Positions 34,306 to 43,184 of a stretch of DNA of 64,000 bases are shown piece after piece (the stretch's first letter is position 1; each line of letters starts with the position of its first letter). The stretch comes from Cyanomargarita calcarea GSE-NOS-MK-12-04C. Its GTDB lineage: Bacteria; Cyanobacteriota; Cyanobacteriia; Cyanobacteriales; Nostocaceae. A program made the position numbers and the translations under genes. The notes under the pieces are model-generated. The model did not search any database and was not told the origin of the DNA. It saw only the letters and a list, made by a program, of their open reading frames with translations. The DNA lies in contig JAHHGZ010000003.1 of NCBI GenBank assembly GCA_019359595.1, positions 1 through 64,000 on the forward strand. Direction: 5' to 3'.

Positions 34306-35103
34306 ATGTTAAGTTTAATTGAAGTCGAAAACCAAATCAAGAGCGAAATTACAGTTAATGCCGATGGTACGGGGAAAGCTACGGTTAGAGGAACTGCAAA
34401 GATTGTAGGGGTATCCCAATCTGCAATATCTCAGTCATTGTCAAGTGATAAGCTGGGAGTATCGGGATTGTCTGTATATCTTGTCGCTAAAGGGTTTGAG
34501 ATTGATAAGCTATCTTTGTTCTTGGCAAGCGGAATTCCAGATTTAGCGGTTGCCGCGATCGCATCCTACTACGCAATGCACGCTGGCAGATATTGTACCG
34601 AGATTGCAAAGATGGCTTGCGAAGTGTTTCAAGCGATCGGAGTCAGGACTTGGATGCAAAAGATTGTAGGTTGGGAAGTAGCGGCTATTACAACACCAAA
34701 CATCGAAGCTGACGCGGTAATGTTGTTGGAAGGGATGACGGTTTTAGCCAAAGGCATTAAAAAAGCAACTTCGGATATTCGTAACGACATTGCATCAAGC
34801 AATGTAATCGTTGTTAGTGAGGTTCGTGAAGTCGCTACCAATTCCGAAGAGAGAATCAGTGCAAAAGTTGATGCGGTGCAAGCCGAACTACTTAATATTC
34901 GTCAACTAGTCGAAAAACCAACAATCGTTGAACAAGTAAAAGCCCCACGTCGCAAGTCGCAAGACCAAAACATTAATATCCACGTTCCAAACGAGTCCCG
35001 GTACTTAGAATTAATTGCAATTGCCGAAAGTTCTGGAATGTCGCGCTCTCAATTCTTTTACGAAATCATCGAAAAAGCAATGGAGGTCTGTGTCAATGGC
35101 TAG
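34306..35103 (+). CDS. Phage regulator with HTH and C-terminal RHH-like domain
   Basis: 265 aa. Residues ~15-50 look like an HTH (GKATVRGTAKIVGVSQSAIS). A coiled coil (~165-205) leads to a C-terminal ~40 residues with SGMSRSQFFYEIIEKAME, nearly the same as in the regulator at 56751-57650 (AGMSRSQFFYEIVNQALE). The two are otherwise different, so the C-terminal module is shared. A small RHH gene overlaps its end by eight bases. Confidence 0.65.
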   Translation: MLSLIEVENQIKSEITVNADGTGKATVRGTAKIVGVSQSAISQSLSSDKLGVSGLSVYLVAKGFEIDKLSLFLASGIPDLAVAAIASYYAMHAGRYCTEIAKMACEVFQAIGVRTWMQKIVGWEVAAITTPNIEADAVMLLEGMTVLAKGIKKATSDIRNDIASSNVIVVSEVREVATNSEERISAKVDAVQAELLNIRQLVEKPTIVEQVKAPRRKSQDQNINIHVPNESRYLELIAIAESSGMSRSQFFYEIIEKAMEVCVNG

Positions 35104-35248
35104 GACAGCGAGATTCAGCGTAGACTTGACTGAGTTTGAAGAAGACATTAACCAAATTGCAGAAGACGAAGGACGTACTAAGGCAAATACGATTCAGAGG
35201 CTAATCAAGGAAGCGATCGCAGCACGTAAAGAAAAGGCGAACAAATAA
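35096..35248 (+). CDS. Small ribbon-helix-helix protein
   Basis: 50 aa: MARTARFSVDLTEFEEDI, then DEGRTKANTIQRLIKEAI. Clear RHH layout (strand, helix, turn, helix). Starts inside the end of the regulator gene, so the pair is translationally coupled. Could be a co-repressor or antitoxin-like partner. Confidence 0.65.
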   Translation: MARTARFSVDLTEFEEDINQIAEDEGRTKANTIQRLIKEAIAARKEKANK

Positions 35249-35256
35249 AACGACAA

Positions 35257-35292
35257 AAAGACCATCACCTGTTAGCGTGATGGTCTTTTTGT
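35257..35292 (+). terminator. Bidirectional terminator between RHH gene and fibre gene
   Basis: AAAAAGACCATCAC pairs with GTGATGGTCTTTTT over an eight-base loop. Not of the GACGGATA family, but it lies at the same kind of place, between convergent genes. Confidence 0.9.
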
Positions 35293-36761
35293 TATGCCAC
35301 GCGCCAAACATAAAGATGGTTATTTGCTGCACTTCCATCAATTTGAGAAGAAGAAATCACACTGCTAGCTCCAATCGCCTGAGTTATCACGTCAATATCT
35401 AACATCGTCCCCGCTGAAAGCTGTTCAAACCGGAAGCCTTGTTGCTTGTTGGTAAACGTGGCTTGCGTTGCTCCGTAAGCATAATTAAAAAAGTCACCAG
35501 CATCGACACCAGTACTTAAGTTCGCCAACATTGACCGGAAGCGAATTTGAACTTGCCCCTGCGACGATTGATAGTTACCTGTAATAGTTGCCTGCAATGC
35601 CACCATAAACAAATAGTTACCAGCTTCGGCAATTGTAATAATGCCATTGCTGTCTAGTATTGCACCTTGGTTTATTACCCTTGGGTTCCAAACGATTGTA
35701 GTCCGATTATCTTGCCCCAAAGCAATAACCGATGTTCTTCTTGCAAATATCAAAGGAGACGGCAACTTCCCTGTAGCAAGTTGCGCGATCGCGTCCTCAA
35801 CATATTGGGCGGTCGGTACTTCCGTCCCCTTTTCACCCCCTGCAACCGGGAACGTTAGTGCGGGACGTTTCACCGCACCCGTCATCACTGGGTTATTTCG
35901 CGGTAGTCCGGCAGCAACAGTTAGGTAATTACTTAAATCCGGATTGGGAATAGAGGCTAGAGCGTCTCTAACGTCCCCTCTTGCAGCTGCCTCACTGCTT
36001 CCCGTCCAGTTGGTTGCATTGTACCCAACTATTTGCGCCCCTGTCCCACCGGTTGCACCCTTTGCTGCAATCATTAACCAGTTTGCGTTATCGCCAGTTG
36101 TAGGAGGTTGTTGATTTTGGGCAGGTGTTGCGCTTCTCCAAACATAACTATTGCCGTTGAAACTAACAATGTCGTTCAACGAGTAAATAGTGTTAACCGC
36201 ATAAGCTCCACGGATTGCAAATTTTGAGGATATGCGATCGCGGTAAGTTGCCACCGTCGTCAACAACTCCGCCAACCTTGACAATCCAATATCAAACCAC
36301 GGGAATTGAGACGGAATACCAATCAACGAAGTGAAAGAGACGGGAGTTGCGCTGTCGGGTGCTTGAGCGTGAAATGCGTCTTGTATTGGGATGTTTTGAT
36401 TGGCAACTACACGATCAAGCAGCCGAGAGGTGGTGTCATGGACGCTTCCTGTGTACCACTTAGAATCGGTTGCCCATTGATGAACTGGTCCAATGTAGGT
36501 AGTCCCGTCAAGTAGATAGTAACTAATAACTGATTTTGTCTCAAACAATTCCCATTTGTAAGTCACTCCCTCTGACCCTACGCCTTGCAAATTTTGTGTC
36601 TGTGGAAGGGTGAGGGTAAACGTTGATGAAGTGATTGTCGCTTCGTATGCGCTTACAACTAAAGTAGGGGGATTTGTAGAATTATCGATAAACGGATGAT
36701 CCGGAGTTGCACGAACTAATCCTGTGATGTTGCCGCTGATCTTGCCTGTAATTTGAACCAT
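35292..36761 (-). CDS. Large tail fibre / host-recognition protein
   Basis: 489 aa. N-terminal beta domain (to ~110), a middle segment YSLNDIVSFNGNSYVWRSAT that resembles carbohydrate-binding (CBM5/12-like) modules of phage fibres, a collagen-like GATGGTGAQ run, and a C-terminal C1q-like domain (GNYLFMVALQATITGNYQ). Third fibre cassette. Its last codons abut the terminator at 35257-35292. Confidence 0.7.
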   Translation of the reverse strand: MVQITGKISGNITGLVRATPDHPFIDNSTNPPTLVVSAYEATITSSTFTLTLPQTQNLQGVGSEGVTYKWELFETKSVISYYLLDGTTYIGPVHQWATDSKWYTGSVHDTTSRLLDRVVANQNIPIQDAFHAQAPDSATPVSFTSLIGIPSQFPWFDIGLSRLAELLTTVATYRDRISSKFAIRGAYAVNTIYSLNDIVSFNGNSYVWRSATPAQNQQPPTTGDNANWLMIAAKGATGGTGAQIVGYNATNWTGSSEAAARGDVRDALASIPNPDLSNYLTVAAGLPRNNPVMTGAVKRPALTFPVAGGEKGTEVPTAQYVEDAIAQLATGKLPSPLIFARRTSVIALGQDNRTTIVWNPRVINQGAILDSNGIITIAEAGNYLFMVALQATITGNYQSSQGQVQIRFRSMLANLSTGVDAGDFFNYAYGATQATFTNKQQGFRFEQLSAGTMLDIDVITQAIGASSVISSSQIDGSAANNHLYVWRVA

Positions 36762-36823
36762 AGAAAAAACGATCGCGTGTTAGGCGATCGGCGCGTCTAG
36801 CTGTGAAGAATGAACCTATGAAT

Positions 36824-37237
36824 TTAAATGTCAATATTCACTGTTCCAGGCAATCCAGTATTTGGCGCAGTTTCAATTACGATAGGTCCAGGGCTGTCTG
36901 GTGGTGGTACGGGAGTTGGTAAAGGCTCTCCAGGTTCGGTCGGCGATTTAACGGTAGGAATTAACTGTTGTACCGCGTCCTTCGCTTTGCCAATTTGTTC
37001 GGTTTGAAGATTGAGTGACGCGATCGCATCTTGCAACTGTTCAGGGCTAGCAGCACCAGCGGCGGCATCTTCTAAAGCTTTCTTGATTTCCTCAGATTCT
37101 TCTTTTACTGCATCAAGGACGGATGCGATCGCTAGTCCGTTGCCTTGGATTGCTCTCAATAATTCTGGAAAAGTTGCCATAATATACTCTTTTAGCTCCG
37201 ATACTTCTTGCTTGAGTGTTTTTTGCTTTTTAGACAT
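36824..37237 (-). CDS. Coiled-coil protein of fibre cassette
   Basis: 137 aa from ATG 37237 (a GTG at 37267 would add ten). Starts MSKKQKTLKQEVSELKEYI, then a heptad-rich region (VKEESEEIKKALEDAAAG) and a Pro-rich C-terminus. Placed just upstream of the large fibre with a 62-bp gap. Could be a fibre hinge or assembly chaperone. Confidence 0.55.
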   Translation of the reverse strand: MSKKQKTLKQEVSELKEYIMATFPELLRAIQGNGLAIASVLDAVKEESEEIKKALEDAAAGAASPEQLQDAIASLNLQTEQIGKAKDAVQQLIPTVKSPTEPGEPLPTPVPPPDSPGPIVIETAPNTGLPGTVNIDI

Positions 37238-37295
37238 GAGCCATGCAAGCCAATTAAAAGATATCACAATTGATACAGTGTGTTATTGGAAAAAC

Positions 37296-37335
37296 AAATT
37301 CCCTTGCGAGTATCGACCACCACGCAAGGGAATTT
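37296..37335 (+). terminator. Strong hairpin upstream of holin-like gene
   Basis: Perfect 13-bp arms AAATTCCCTTGCG / CGCAAGGGAATTT (37296-37308, 37323-37335). Lies between the divergent coiled-coil and holin-like genes. It could be a leader hairpin rather than a terminator. Confidence 0.7.
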
Positions 37336-37439
37336 TAACAATTTATTTAAAGGGTGTGTGTTATACGGATTGCGGCAGGTCAGGGTACGTTTCGCTAAAA
37401 ATGATAATATCACTTTATTTATACAAGAGCAACAAAAAA

Positions 37440-37667
37440 ATGAATTGGCGAAATGCGGTTACACGCAACTGGAAAACCACCACTATTGGTTCTGTCACGG
37501 CAGTAAGTGGGTATATTGCTATGTTTCCCGTAGGATTCACAGCGGAGGCTGTCAACTTAGCCAGATATATTCAAGTAGGTGGGTTTGCTTCATTGGGATT
37601 GGTTTCCAGAGATTTTGACACAGAAAAGCGGGTACCGAAAGATACTCGCGACGATGGAATAACTTGA
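37440..37667 (+). CDS. Holin-like small membrane protein
   Basis: 75 aa from ATG 37440. One to two TM segments (TTTIGSVTAVSGYIAMFPVG, then VGGFASLGLVSRDFD); the GLxxRDFD ending recalls small phage holins with a GLxAKD motif. No endolysin stands next to it; the L,D-transpeptidase-like protein at 55.6 kb is the nearest candidate cell-wall enzyme. Confidence 0.5.
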   Translation: MNWRNAVTRNWKTTTIGSVTAVSGYIAMFPVGFTAEAVNLARYIQVGGFASLGLVSRDFDTEKRVPKDTRDDGIT

Positions 37668-37682
37668 TTAAGCTGTGTCAAG

Positions 37683-38481
37683 CTAGAAGTCAAATAGTTT
37701 TTGCTGAAACTGTTCGCCAACAAGTCGAGCAAACAAATCTTTAAATTCTTGTTCAGAAGGGCAGGCATTGACAATCATCAGTACCTTGTCAAAGTGCTGT
37801 TTGTGCTTTTCAGTGGCGTTTTCTTCTAGCCATTGGTGGATGGTTTGCTTTCTATGTCCGTTGCTTTGGACAGGATTGTTCTTGTCTAGCTTTGCTCGTT
37901 CGTTTGCATCTAAAGTGTGATAAATGAACGACCACATCCAGTTGGCTAACTTAGGGTGGTTGCGTCCCACTTTTGAGAAAAGATGCCACCTTGTCCATAT
38001 TTTTGTCGCCAAACAACGGATGAGACTTGCGAGGTTTGTCCATGATGCGGTTATCGTCTTCGCGTCGTTGCTCAATTGTGCGGCAAGTACCGTAAACTTG
38101 GTCAAAGCGATCGCGTAAGGAGTCTTTGCCCAAAGCATCAAGAATGATTTCAGCTTTCACATTGTCGTTTTTATCCTCAAACCGCCATAAAGTAAAAGCA
38201 TCGTCAAGCGACAATGTTTCGGCATAGCGGGACTGCTTTCCGTCGTAATATTTGACCGCTAGGGAAACCCAGGTAAACCCTTTACTAGCAAGTCTTCGAG
38301 CTTTGTCAGGCGCGTGGTACGGCAACCTAGCTAAATAGTACTTAGCAACACTAATTGCTTTCAATACCTGAGACTGGCTCATCCGATACTCGCTAGTCTC
38401 TGTTATCCGAATTGCATCAAATTCTAAATCGCCGATATATAGTTTAACTGCCTCGGCTGGGCTATAATCTTTTTTAGCCAT
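37683..38481 (-). CDS. P63C-domain regulator split by a CCC-TAA site (+1 frameshift?)
   Basis: The 0 frame starts at ATG 38481 (MAKKDYSPAEAVKLYIGDLE) and ends with TQPP-stop at 37951. The +1 frame continues at once with KLANWMWSFIYHTLDANERA and RKQTIHQWLEENATEKHKQH, which is the P63C C-terminal domain also present in the paralogue at 49989-50723. The switch point reads CCA CCC TAA G. Skipping one T after CCC gives PPKLANW. CCC followed by a stop is a known +1 slippage context (phage PSA uses CCC UGA). Either programmed frameshift or a single-base deletion. Joint length ~266 aa. Confidence 0.7.
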
Positions 38482-38648
38482 CTTCGTACCTCGAATACGT
38501 TTATGGTTGCGTGGGCTGATTGATAACCGGGATGTCTCACCATCCCTTTGCCCATTTAAATAATTGTATCAGCAAAAATACACCGTGCTTGCATCGACAC
38601 AATAAATATTTTTGCTGTAAACTACTGGAAGTATATACAACTGAAGTT
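38482..38648. promoter_or_regulatory. Divergent control region L5 between P63C gene and HTH gene
   Basis: For the minus gene: TGTGTC (starting 38601) lies 33 bp upstream of TACAAT (38568-38563), followed by the hairpin GGGATGGTGAGACATCCC and a start region (ACCATAAACGTATTCGAGG) shared with the paralogue at 49.9 kb. For the plus gene: TTGCTG (38612-38617), 16-bp spacer, TATACA (38634-38639). A perfect dyad ACAACTGAAGTTGT (38637-38650) overlaps its GTG start and is a likely operator. Confidence 0.7.
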
Positions 38649-38861
38649 GTGACTATTTACTGCGATCGCGTCTTGTCAGGTGAACGAATTAAAAACTTGC
38701 GAGAAAAACATGAACTTTCACAGGGGCAATTGGCGTACTTGATAGGAGTTCGCCAACAGTCTGTAGCAAAGTATGAAAAAAGAGGAGTGAGGAATTACTG
38801 GGTAGTGCAAAGGGTTGCGATCGCGCTTGGAATTAAACTTTCGGAGATATGGGAGCCATGA
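38649..38861 (+). CDS. Cro/CI-type HTH regulator
   Basis: 70 aa from GTG 38649, the first start after the promoter. HTH_3 fold: SGERIKNLREKHELSQGQLA, then GVRQQSVAKYEKRGVRNYW with the recognition helix, ending LGIKLSEIWEP. Divergent from the P63C regulator across one control region, the classical arrangement of a lysis-lysogeny switch. ATGA overlap with the next small gene. Confidence 0.75.
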   Translation: MTIYCDRVLSGERIKNLREKHELSQGQLAYLIGVRQQSVAKYEKRGVRNYWVVQRVAIALGIKLSEIWEP

Positions 38862-39001
38862 CGAATGAATTAGCCTTATGGCAAGCTGCATTAAATGCGA
38901 TCGCTATTGCTAGAGCTTGTCAAAACATTTACACGCCAAGGACGGATAACCTTGATGCTTGGCTAGCAGCAGAGGAGAGATTAAGTGCCGACAGCAGGTG
39001 A
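38858..39001 (+). CDS. Small hypothetical protein
   Basis: 47 aa (MTNELALWQAALNAIAIARA, then NLDAWLAAEERLSADSR). It overlaps the HTH gene by four bases (ATGA) and the MuF gene by 17, so it is translationally coupled to both. Helical. Function unknown. The phage-wide GGACGGAT word occurs inside (38939-38946). Confidence 0.5.
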   Translation: MTNELALWQAALNAIAIARACQNIYTPRTDNLDAWLAAEERLSADSR

Positions 39002-39863
39002 AGCTTTCCGAATTGCCCAACGCTTTGACAAGTCTTTGGCGACTGCTGAAGACAACACCATTGCCCGAATTAACCAAATTCTGCTCAATTCCTATCTCAA
39101 GTTAGAAAGGACAATGCGGTTAAAGTGGGACGAAATGGAGCGCGATCGCCCTTTTCTTCCAGCCCAACGGCAACTACTCGTTACTGAGCAGCTAGGCTAT
39201 TTGTTGCAGTTGATTAACCCACAGCAACAGTCCGCAATTGAAGCGATGTTTGGAGAGTTGTTAGCCTTTGCGTCAAACCACGGAGTTAACCTTGCTGATG
39301 CTTTATTGGGCGATGCCGCTATGTTTTCGGCTGTACCAGTGGAGGCGATCGCTTACTCAGCCACAGAATCCTATAATCGACTCCTCCGACATGGGGATGA
39401 TTTTGCCTCTAAAGCTAGCATTGCAATTGGTGAGGGATTGGCTCAGGGATGGGGAGCGCAGAAAATAGCAGGAATATTGAAAGAGCAATTAGGAGTTACA
39501 AGGTGGAGGGCAGAAGCGATCGCCCGTACCGAATCAATCAAAGCATACAGTAACGCCAGTCAGCAAAAATATAATGATGCAGGTGTTGAGGAAGTGGTAT
39601 GGGTTGCTGTTAGGGAGGGGGTCTGCAAATTTTGTACTTGGCGTAATGGCAAGGCTTTTAAATTAGGTTCCATCATCCACCCTGGTCACGTAAATTGCAG
39701 GTGCTGCCTGATTTGCAGGGTAGGAGATATTGCAGATAATGATTTTTGGCTAAATTATTCAGATCAATTGACAGGCGATCCGGGACTAATGCCATTTGAA
39801 AAAGCTGCGGGAATGGCGATCCCGCCTAAACCGACATGGATACCAAAAAGAAAAGACGGATAG
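38985..39863 (+). CDS. MuF-like head morphogenesis protein
   Basis: 292 aa from GTG 38985. The C-terminal MuF/SPP1 gp7 domain is clear: ARTESIKAYSNASQQKYNDA, then CKFCTWRNGKAF and HPGHVNCRCCLI. Minor head protein needed for capsid assembly and DNA ejection in Mu-like phages. The protein ends KRKDG because the terminator palindrome supplies the last codons and the stop (GAC GGA TAG). Confidence 0.85.
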   Translation: MPTAGEAFRIAQRFDKSLATAEDNTIARINQILLNSYLKLERTMRLKWDEMERDRPFLPAQRQLLVTEQLGYLLQLINPQQQSAIEAMFGELLAFASNHGVNLADALLGDAAMFSAVPVEAIAYSATESYNRLLRHGDDFASKASIAIGEGLAQGWGAQKIAGILKEQLGVTRWRAEAIARTESIKAYSNASQQKYNDAGVEEVVWVAVREGVCKFCTWRNGKAFKLGSIIHPGHVNCRCCLICRVGDIADNDFWLNYSDQLTGDPGLMPFEKAAGMAIPPKPTWIPKRKDG

Positions 39864-39881
39864 AACAATCTATCCGTCTTT
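39852..39881. terminator. GACGGATA-type bidirectional terminator T3
   Basis: AAAGACGGATAGA / TCTATCCGTCTTT with a four-base loop between the convergent MuF and MSV199-like genes. The MuF stop codon lies inside the left arm. Confidence 0.9.
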
Positions 39882-39907
39882 GAGTGATAGGAAAGCTTTT
39901 GTACTGG

Positions 39908-40660
39908 CTACTGAATACCGGGGATTGGAAGTTGTCCTATGCATTCAGGACGCGCTACCCGCGTGTTTTGTCGCTTTTTCTGCTGGTGAAATCGGAAATA
40001 TTGCTCGGTTTTAACTCGGATTACAGCAGGTAATTTGGTAATATCTGTGCCACGACGCGATCGCAACGACATTACCAAGATATTGAACGTATCAATGCTT
40101 AACCGCATCTTCCCGTCCACTAGTTCAAAATCAACCGATTCAACAAATGCGACTTGCACTGCATCTTTAAGTTGGTGCTTATGGACAATACCCGATACTT
40201 GATGCAACTCTTCTAATGTTTTCGGGAAAGCAATTTGACTTTCTGTTTCGGTTGATTTTGATTCAAGTTGAGCAATGCGTGCTTTGAGTGTTTCAACTTC
40301 TGGGTTCGGATCGGAGAATAGCGATCGCTCCAAGTTGACGCGGTATTGCTTCTCTATTTGGATCAAGTAATCAAGGTACTCTGCCCCTGCGACAGTGTTA
40401 GCTCGTGCTAACGCAAACTTGTAACTATCGACTGTTAAGTAAATCTTATTGAAATCCTCCGAATGATTATAAAGCAGCGCCAATTGGCGCAAGCCTTGCT
40501 CTACAACAGGCTTGAGTCCTGAGCGTTTAAGTAAGTATCTTTTTGCGTCTGATCTTCTGCTATAGCCAAAGCTTTCCCAAACGGCATCAAAGTCAATCGG
40601 GAATTGTTCCCCGTCGCGCTCTGCTTCGAGCGCATCTAAAATGTATGTTTCTGTTAGCAT
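39908..40660 (-). CDS. MSV199-domain regulator
   Basis: 250 aa. The N-terminal ~110 residues match the MSV199 type of virus/phage regulator (PIDFDAVWESFGYSRRSDAK, then KIYLTVDSYKFALARANTV and EKQYRVNLERSLF). A coiled coil at ~120-145 joins a C-terminal domain. Single transcription unit with leader L2 and terminator T3. Confidence 0.7.
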   Translation of the reverse strand: MLTETYILDALEAERDGEQFPIDFDAVWESFGYSRRSDAKRYLLKRSGLKPVVEQGLRQLALLYNHSEDFNKIYLTVDSYKFALARANTVAGAEYLDYLIQIEKQYRVNLERSLFSDPNPEVETLKARIAQLESKSTETESQIAFPKTLEELHQVSGIVHKHQLKDAVQVAFVESVDFELVDGKMRLSIDTFNILVMSLRSRRGTDITKLPAVIRVKTEQYFRFHQQKKRQNTRVARPECIGQLPIPGIQ

Positions 40661-40789
40661 GGTTTTGTCGCCTAGTAGAGTAGGTGATCTGTCAGCGGCA
40701 ATGGGCTAGGTGCAAACTAGCCTTGCTGGCATTAAAATATATTGTATCTTAAAACGCACAAATAATTAATTAGCGACACAAAATAATTT
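40661..40789 (-). promoter_or_regulatory. Leader module L2 (near-copy of L1)
   Basis: On the minus strand TGTGTC (40780-40775) lies exactly 34 bp upstream of TACAAT (40746-40741). Then TTTTAATGCCAGCA, hairpin GGCTAG-TTTGCAC-CTAGCC, GCTGACAG and CACCTA...AGGCGAC before the ATG, all in register with L1. The same box ends ten bases before the ATG of the divergent exonuclease gene, which may share control. Confidence 0.75.
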
Positions 40790-41362
40790 ATGGTACGTTA
40801 TTTTCTCGACACAGAATTTATTGAAAACGGGTCAACTATCGATTTGATTAGCATTGGAATTGTTTGTGAAGACGGACGGGAATATTACGCTATCAATTAC
40901 GATTGCGATCGCACCAAAGCGGATAATTGGGTGAAAAAGAACGTCTTAGCATTTTTACCTCCTGAACCATATCCACAGCTTTTTAGGGATAGAAAAGCTT
41001 TTGAAGAGTCAGAAGTATATAAACAAGGATGGAGAAACAGGGCACATATAGCTACAGAAATCTTAGAGTTTGTTAGGTGGAATAAGAAAAAGCCATATTT
41101 TGTAGAAGGTGAAAAGCCTGAGTTTTGGGGTTATTATGTATCTTATGATTGGGTTGTTTTCTGTCAACTATGGGGGAAAATGATTGACTTGCCAAAAGGC
41201 TTCCCAATGTACATAAATGACATCAAGCAACTTTGCAACCAGCTAGGCGATCCAGAATTGCCAGAACAAGGAAAGGAAGAACATCACGCGCTTAATGATG
41301 CTAGATGGAATAAAAGGGCATGGCAGTTTCTAAAAGACAGAGAGGGATTTGGGAGAAAATGA
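40790..41362 (+). CDS. DEDD-type 3'-5' exonuclease
   Basis: 190 aa. YFLDTEFIE (first Asp-Glu), SYDWVVFCQLWG (middle Asp) and EEHHALNDARWNKRAWQFL (last His/Asp) match the Rv2179c-type exoribonuclease family of the DEDDh/RNase T fold. Could act on phage or host RNA. No SD site is obvious before the ATG. ATGA overlap with the next gene. Confidence 0.75.
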   Translation: MVRYFLDTEFIENGSTIDLISIGIVCEDGREYYAINYDCDRTKADNWVKKNVLAFLPPEPYPQLFRDRKAFEESEVYKQGWRNRAHIATEILEFVRWNKKKPYFVEGEKPEFWGYYVSYDWVVFCQLWGKMIDLPKGFPMYINDIKQLCNQLGDPELPEQGKEEHHALNDARWNKRAWQFLKDREGFGRK

Positions 41363-41586
41363 AGCAATCGAAACTAGTTGAATTAGCAAACAAAGCGATC
41401 GCCAGATGGAACGACCCAGACCTTCCAGAATTGCCGGGTTCCCCAGTAGTAAAAATAGTTGCATCAAAGCTTGCTTCTGAACTAGAAATTCATCCGCAGG
41501 TAATTGCAACTTATTTGGGAACGACAAGCAGTAATAAGCACGTTTATAATATCCCCGCAAGCGCAATTATTGAATATTTCTCATGA
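41359..41586 (+). CDS. Hypothetical protein
   Basis: 75 aa starting MKQSKLVELANKAIARW, ending ASAIIEYFS. Overlaps the exonuclease stop (ATGA) and the next gene (41583). Helical with an HTH-like HPQVIATYLGTTSSNKHVY. Family unknown. Confidence 0.5.
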   Translation: MKQSKLVELANKAIARWNDPDLPELPGSPVVKIVASKLASELEIHPQVIATYLGTTSSNKHVYNIPASAIIEYFS

Positions 41587-43184
41587 ATGTACTTGAAAAG
41601 CAACTTTTGGGCGGCGATCGCGCTTTTGAATTTCTCAACATCAGAACGGATGGCGTAACGCCTATTCCTGGTAAATCAAAAGAAGACGTTCGCCGTGATT
41701 TTGCGGCAGGTTTGCTATCGCGATCTGACGCTTTGCAAATGCTTGGGTATGAGGACGAGGGTATATCAGAACGTGCTGACGCAGAGTACAAAATTGACTG
41801 GCAACCCAACACTCTATCTTCATCCACTGAATCAGGAAGATTTATTGATTTTGAGGAATTAGACGGGAAAGAATGGGGCGATCGCTCTATCTATTTAATT
41901 CAACGCTCCAATGCTGGCGACCTGTTTGCTGTCGGGTATGAAAATGAAGAGGTTGCAGAAGAGGCGTATCTTACAATTGCACCTTTGAATGGATACCTAG
42001 GAATTGAGGAGATAACCAGTGACAGTGAAAGAAGCGATAGCCTCCGGTTGGACAGGAATTATGTGCGCGATTCTCGTGGTCGTTTTGCTCGTGTGGCTGG
42101 AAACTCACAGCCAAAAGAGGTAGTTGCGCTAGATCGAATTAATTCCAAAACTAACATTGCTCAGTTAAAGGCGATCGCTGATAAGCATGGAATTGCGGTT
42201 CCCAAGTCTGCACACAAGCGAGAATCTTGGCGGCAAGCGATTAAATCGCACCCAGAAGGCAGCCCATATTTTGAGAAGAAGCCGCGAGCCAAAAGTCCAA
42301 TACCAGGGAAGAGAAAAAGTAGTTTAGAACAGAGAATATTTCAGACTGATTTTTCGGATCATAAACAAATTATCTTTCTAGGAAAATTTTTAGCATCTGA
42401 ACACATTAAATCGTCTGAACCATCGGAAGAGGAATTACAAGCGATGGAATCTCGCAACGAATTTGGGAAAAAAGCACAAGCAGCGTTGAAGGCAAGGAAC
42501 ACAAAGGAAGCAAACAAGTATATTAACTCTTTTCATAAAGCGGAAAAAAAATACGAAGCTTTAGCTTCTGAAAGGAAACAAGCGCTAGTTATTGAACACC
42601 AGAATCTTAAAGATGCGATCGCAAAGCATCACGGGTTGTCACCATCCGTGAAAAACGCGATGGCTGAATCAGTTGTATATGATCTCCCAAAAGCGTCACC
42701 TAAGGAAATAAAAGAAATAAAAGATCATCTTGCCGAATTTTATGGATTATCTGGCGGAAAAGGAGCAGTTTCTTATGTAGAACATTCTAGCGATAGAGCG
42801 TTCGCCAACGAACAGCAAAGCTTAATCAACGTTGGCAATAAAACCAATAAAGAAATTATTTTTCATGAATTAGGTCATCATGTAGAATACAATTCTTCAT
42901 CAGTCCAGTCGGCTGCGCGAGATTGGGTAAAAAGCAGAGCAACTTCCCAAACGCCAGCAAAGCTCTCCGATCTCACTGGAAGCAAAACTTACGGAAATGA
43001 TGAAATAGCTTTGCCCGACAGCTTCATATCTGCTTACGTAGGAAAGGTTTACGCTCACGGATCTACAGAAGTATTGAGCATGGGTGTTGAACATTTGGCA
43101 GAGCCAAAAAAAATGATTTATCTTCACCAGCAGGATATCGAACATTTTCACTTTACTATAGGAGCATTGTTAAATGCAAATTAA
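41583..43184 (+). CDS. Large phage protein with C-terminal HExxH metallopeptidase-like domain
   Basis: 533 aa. The N-terminal part has GLLSRSDALQMLGYEDEG and YVRDSRGRFARV, seen in C-terminal regions of phage portal/head proteins. The middle is Lys/Glu-rich. The C-terminal ~170 residues carry KEIIFHELGHHVEYN (zinc HExxH) and HGSTEVLSMGVEHL (candidate third ligand Glu), as in MuF-associated metallopeptidase/toxin domains. It may be injected with DNA or process head proteins. Overlaps its neighbours on both sides. Confidence 0.65.
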   Translation: MNVLEKQLLGGDRAFEFLNIRTDGVTPIPGKSKEDVRRDFAAGLLSRSDALQMLGYEDEGISERADAEYKIDWQPNTLSSSTESGRFIDFEELDGKEWGDRSIYLIQRSNAGDLFAVGYENEEVAEEAYLTIAPLNGYLGIEEITSDSERSDSLRLDRNYVRDSRGRFARVAGNSQPKEVVALDRINSKTNIAQLKAIADKHGIAVPKSAHKRESWRQAIKSHPEGSPYFEKKPRAKSPIPGKRKSSLEQRIFQTDFSDHKQIIFLGKFLASEHIKSSEPSEEELQAMESRNEFGKKAQAALKARNTKEANKYINSFHKAEKKYEALASERKQALVIEHQNLKDAIAKHHGLSPSVKNAMAESVVYDLPKASPKEIKEIKDHLAEFYGLSGGKGAVSYVEHSSDRAFANEQQSLINVGNKTNKEIIFHELGHHVEYNSSSVQSAARDWVKSRATSQTPAKLSDLTGSKTYGNDEIALPDSFISAYVGKVYAHGSTEVLSMGVEHLAEPKKMIYLHQQDIEHFHFTIGALLNAN

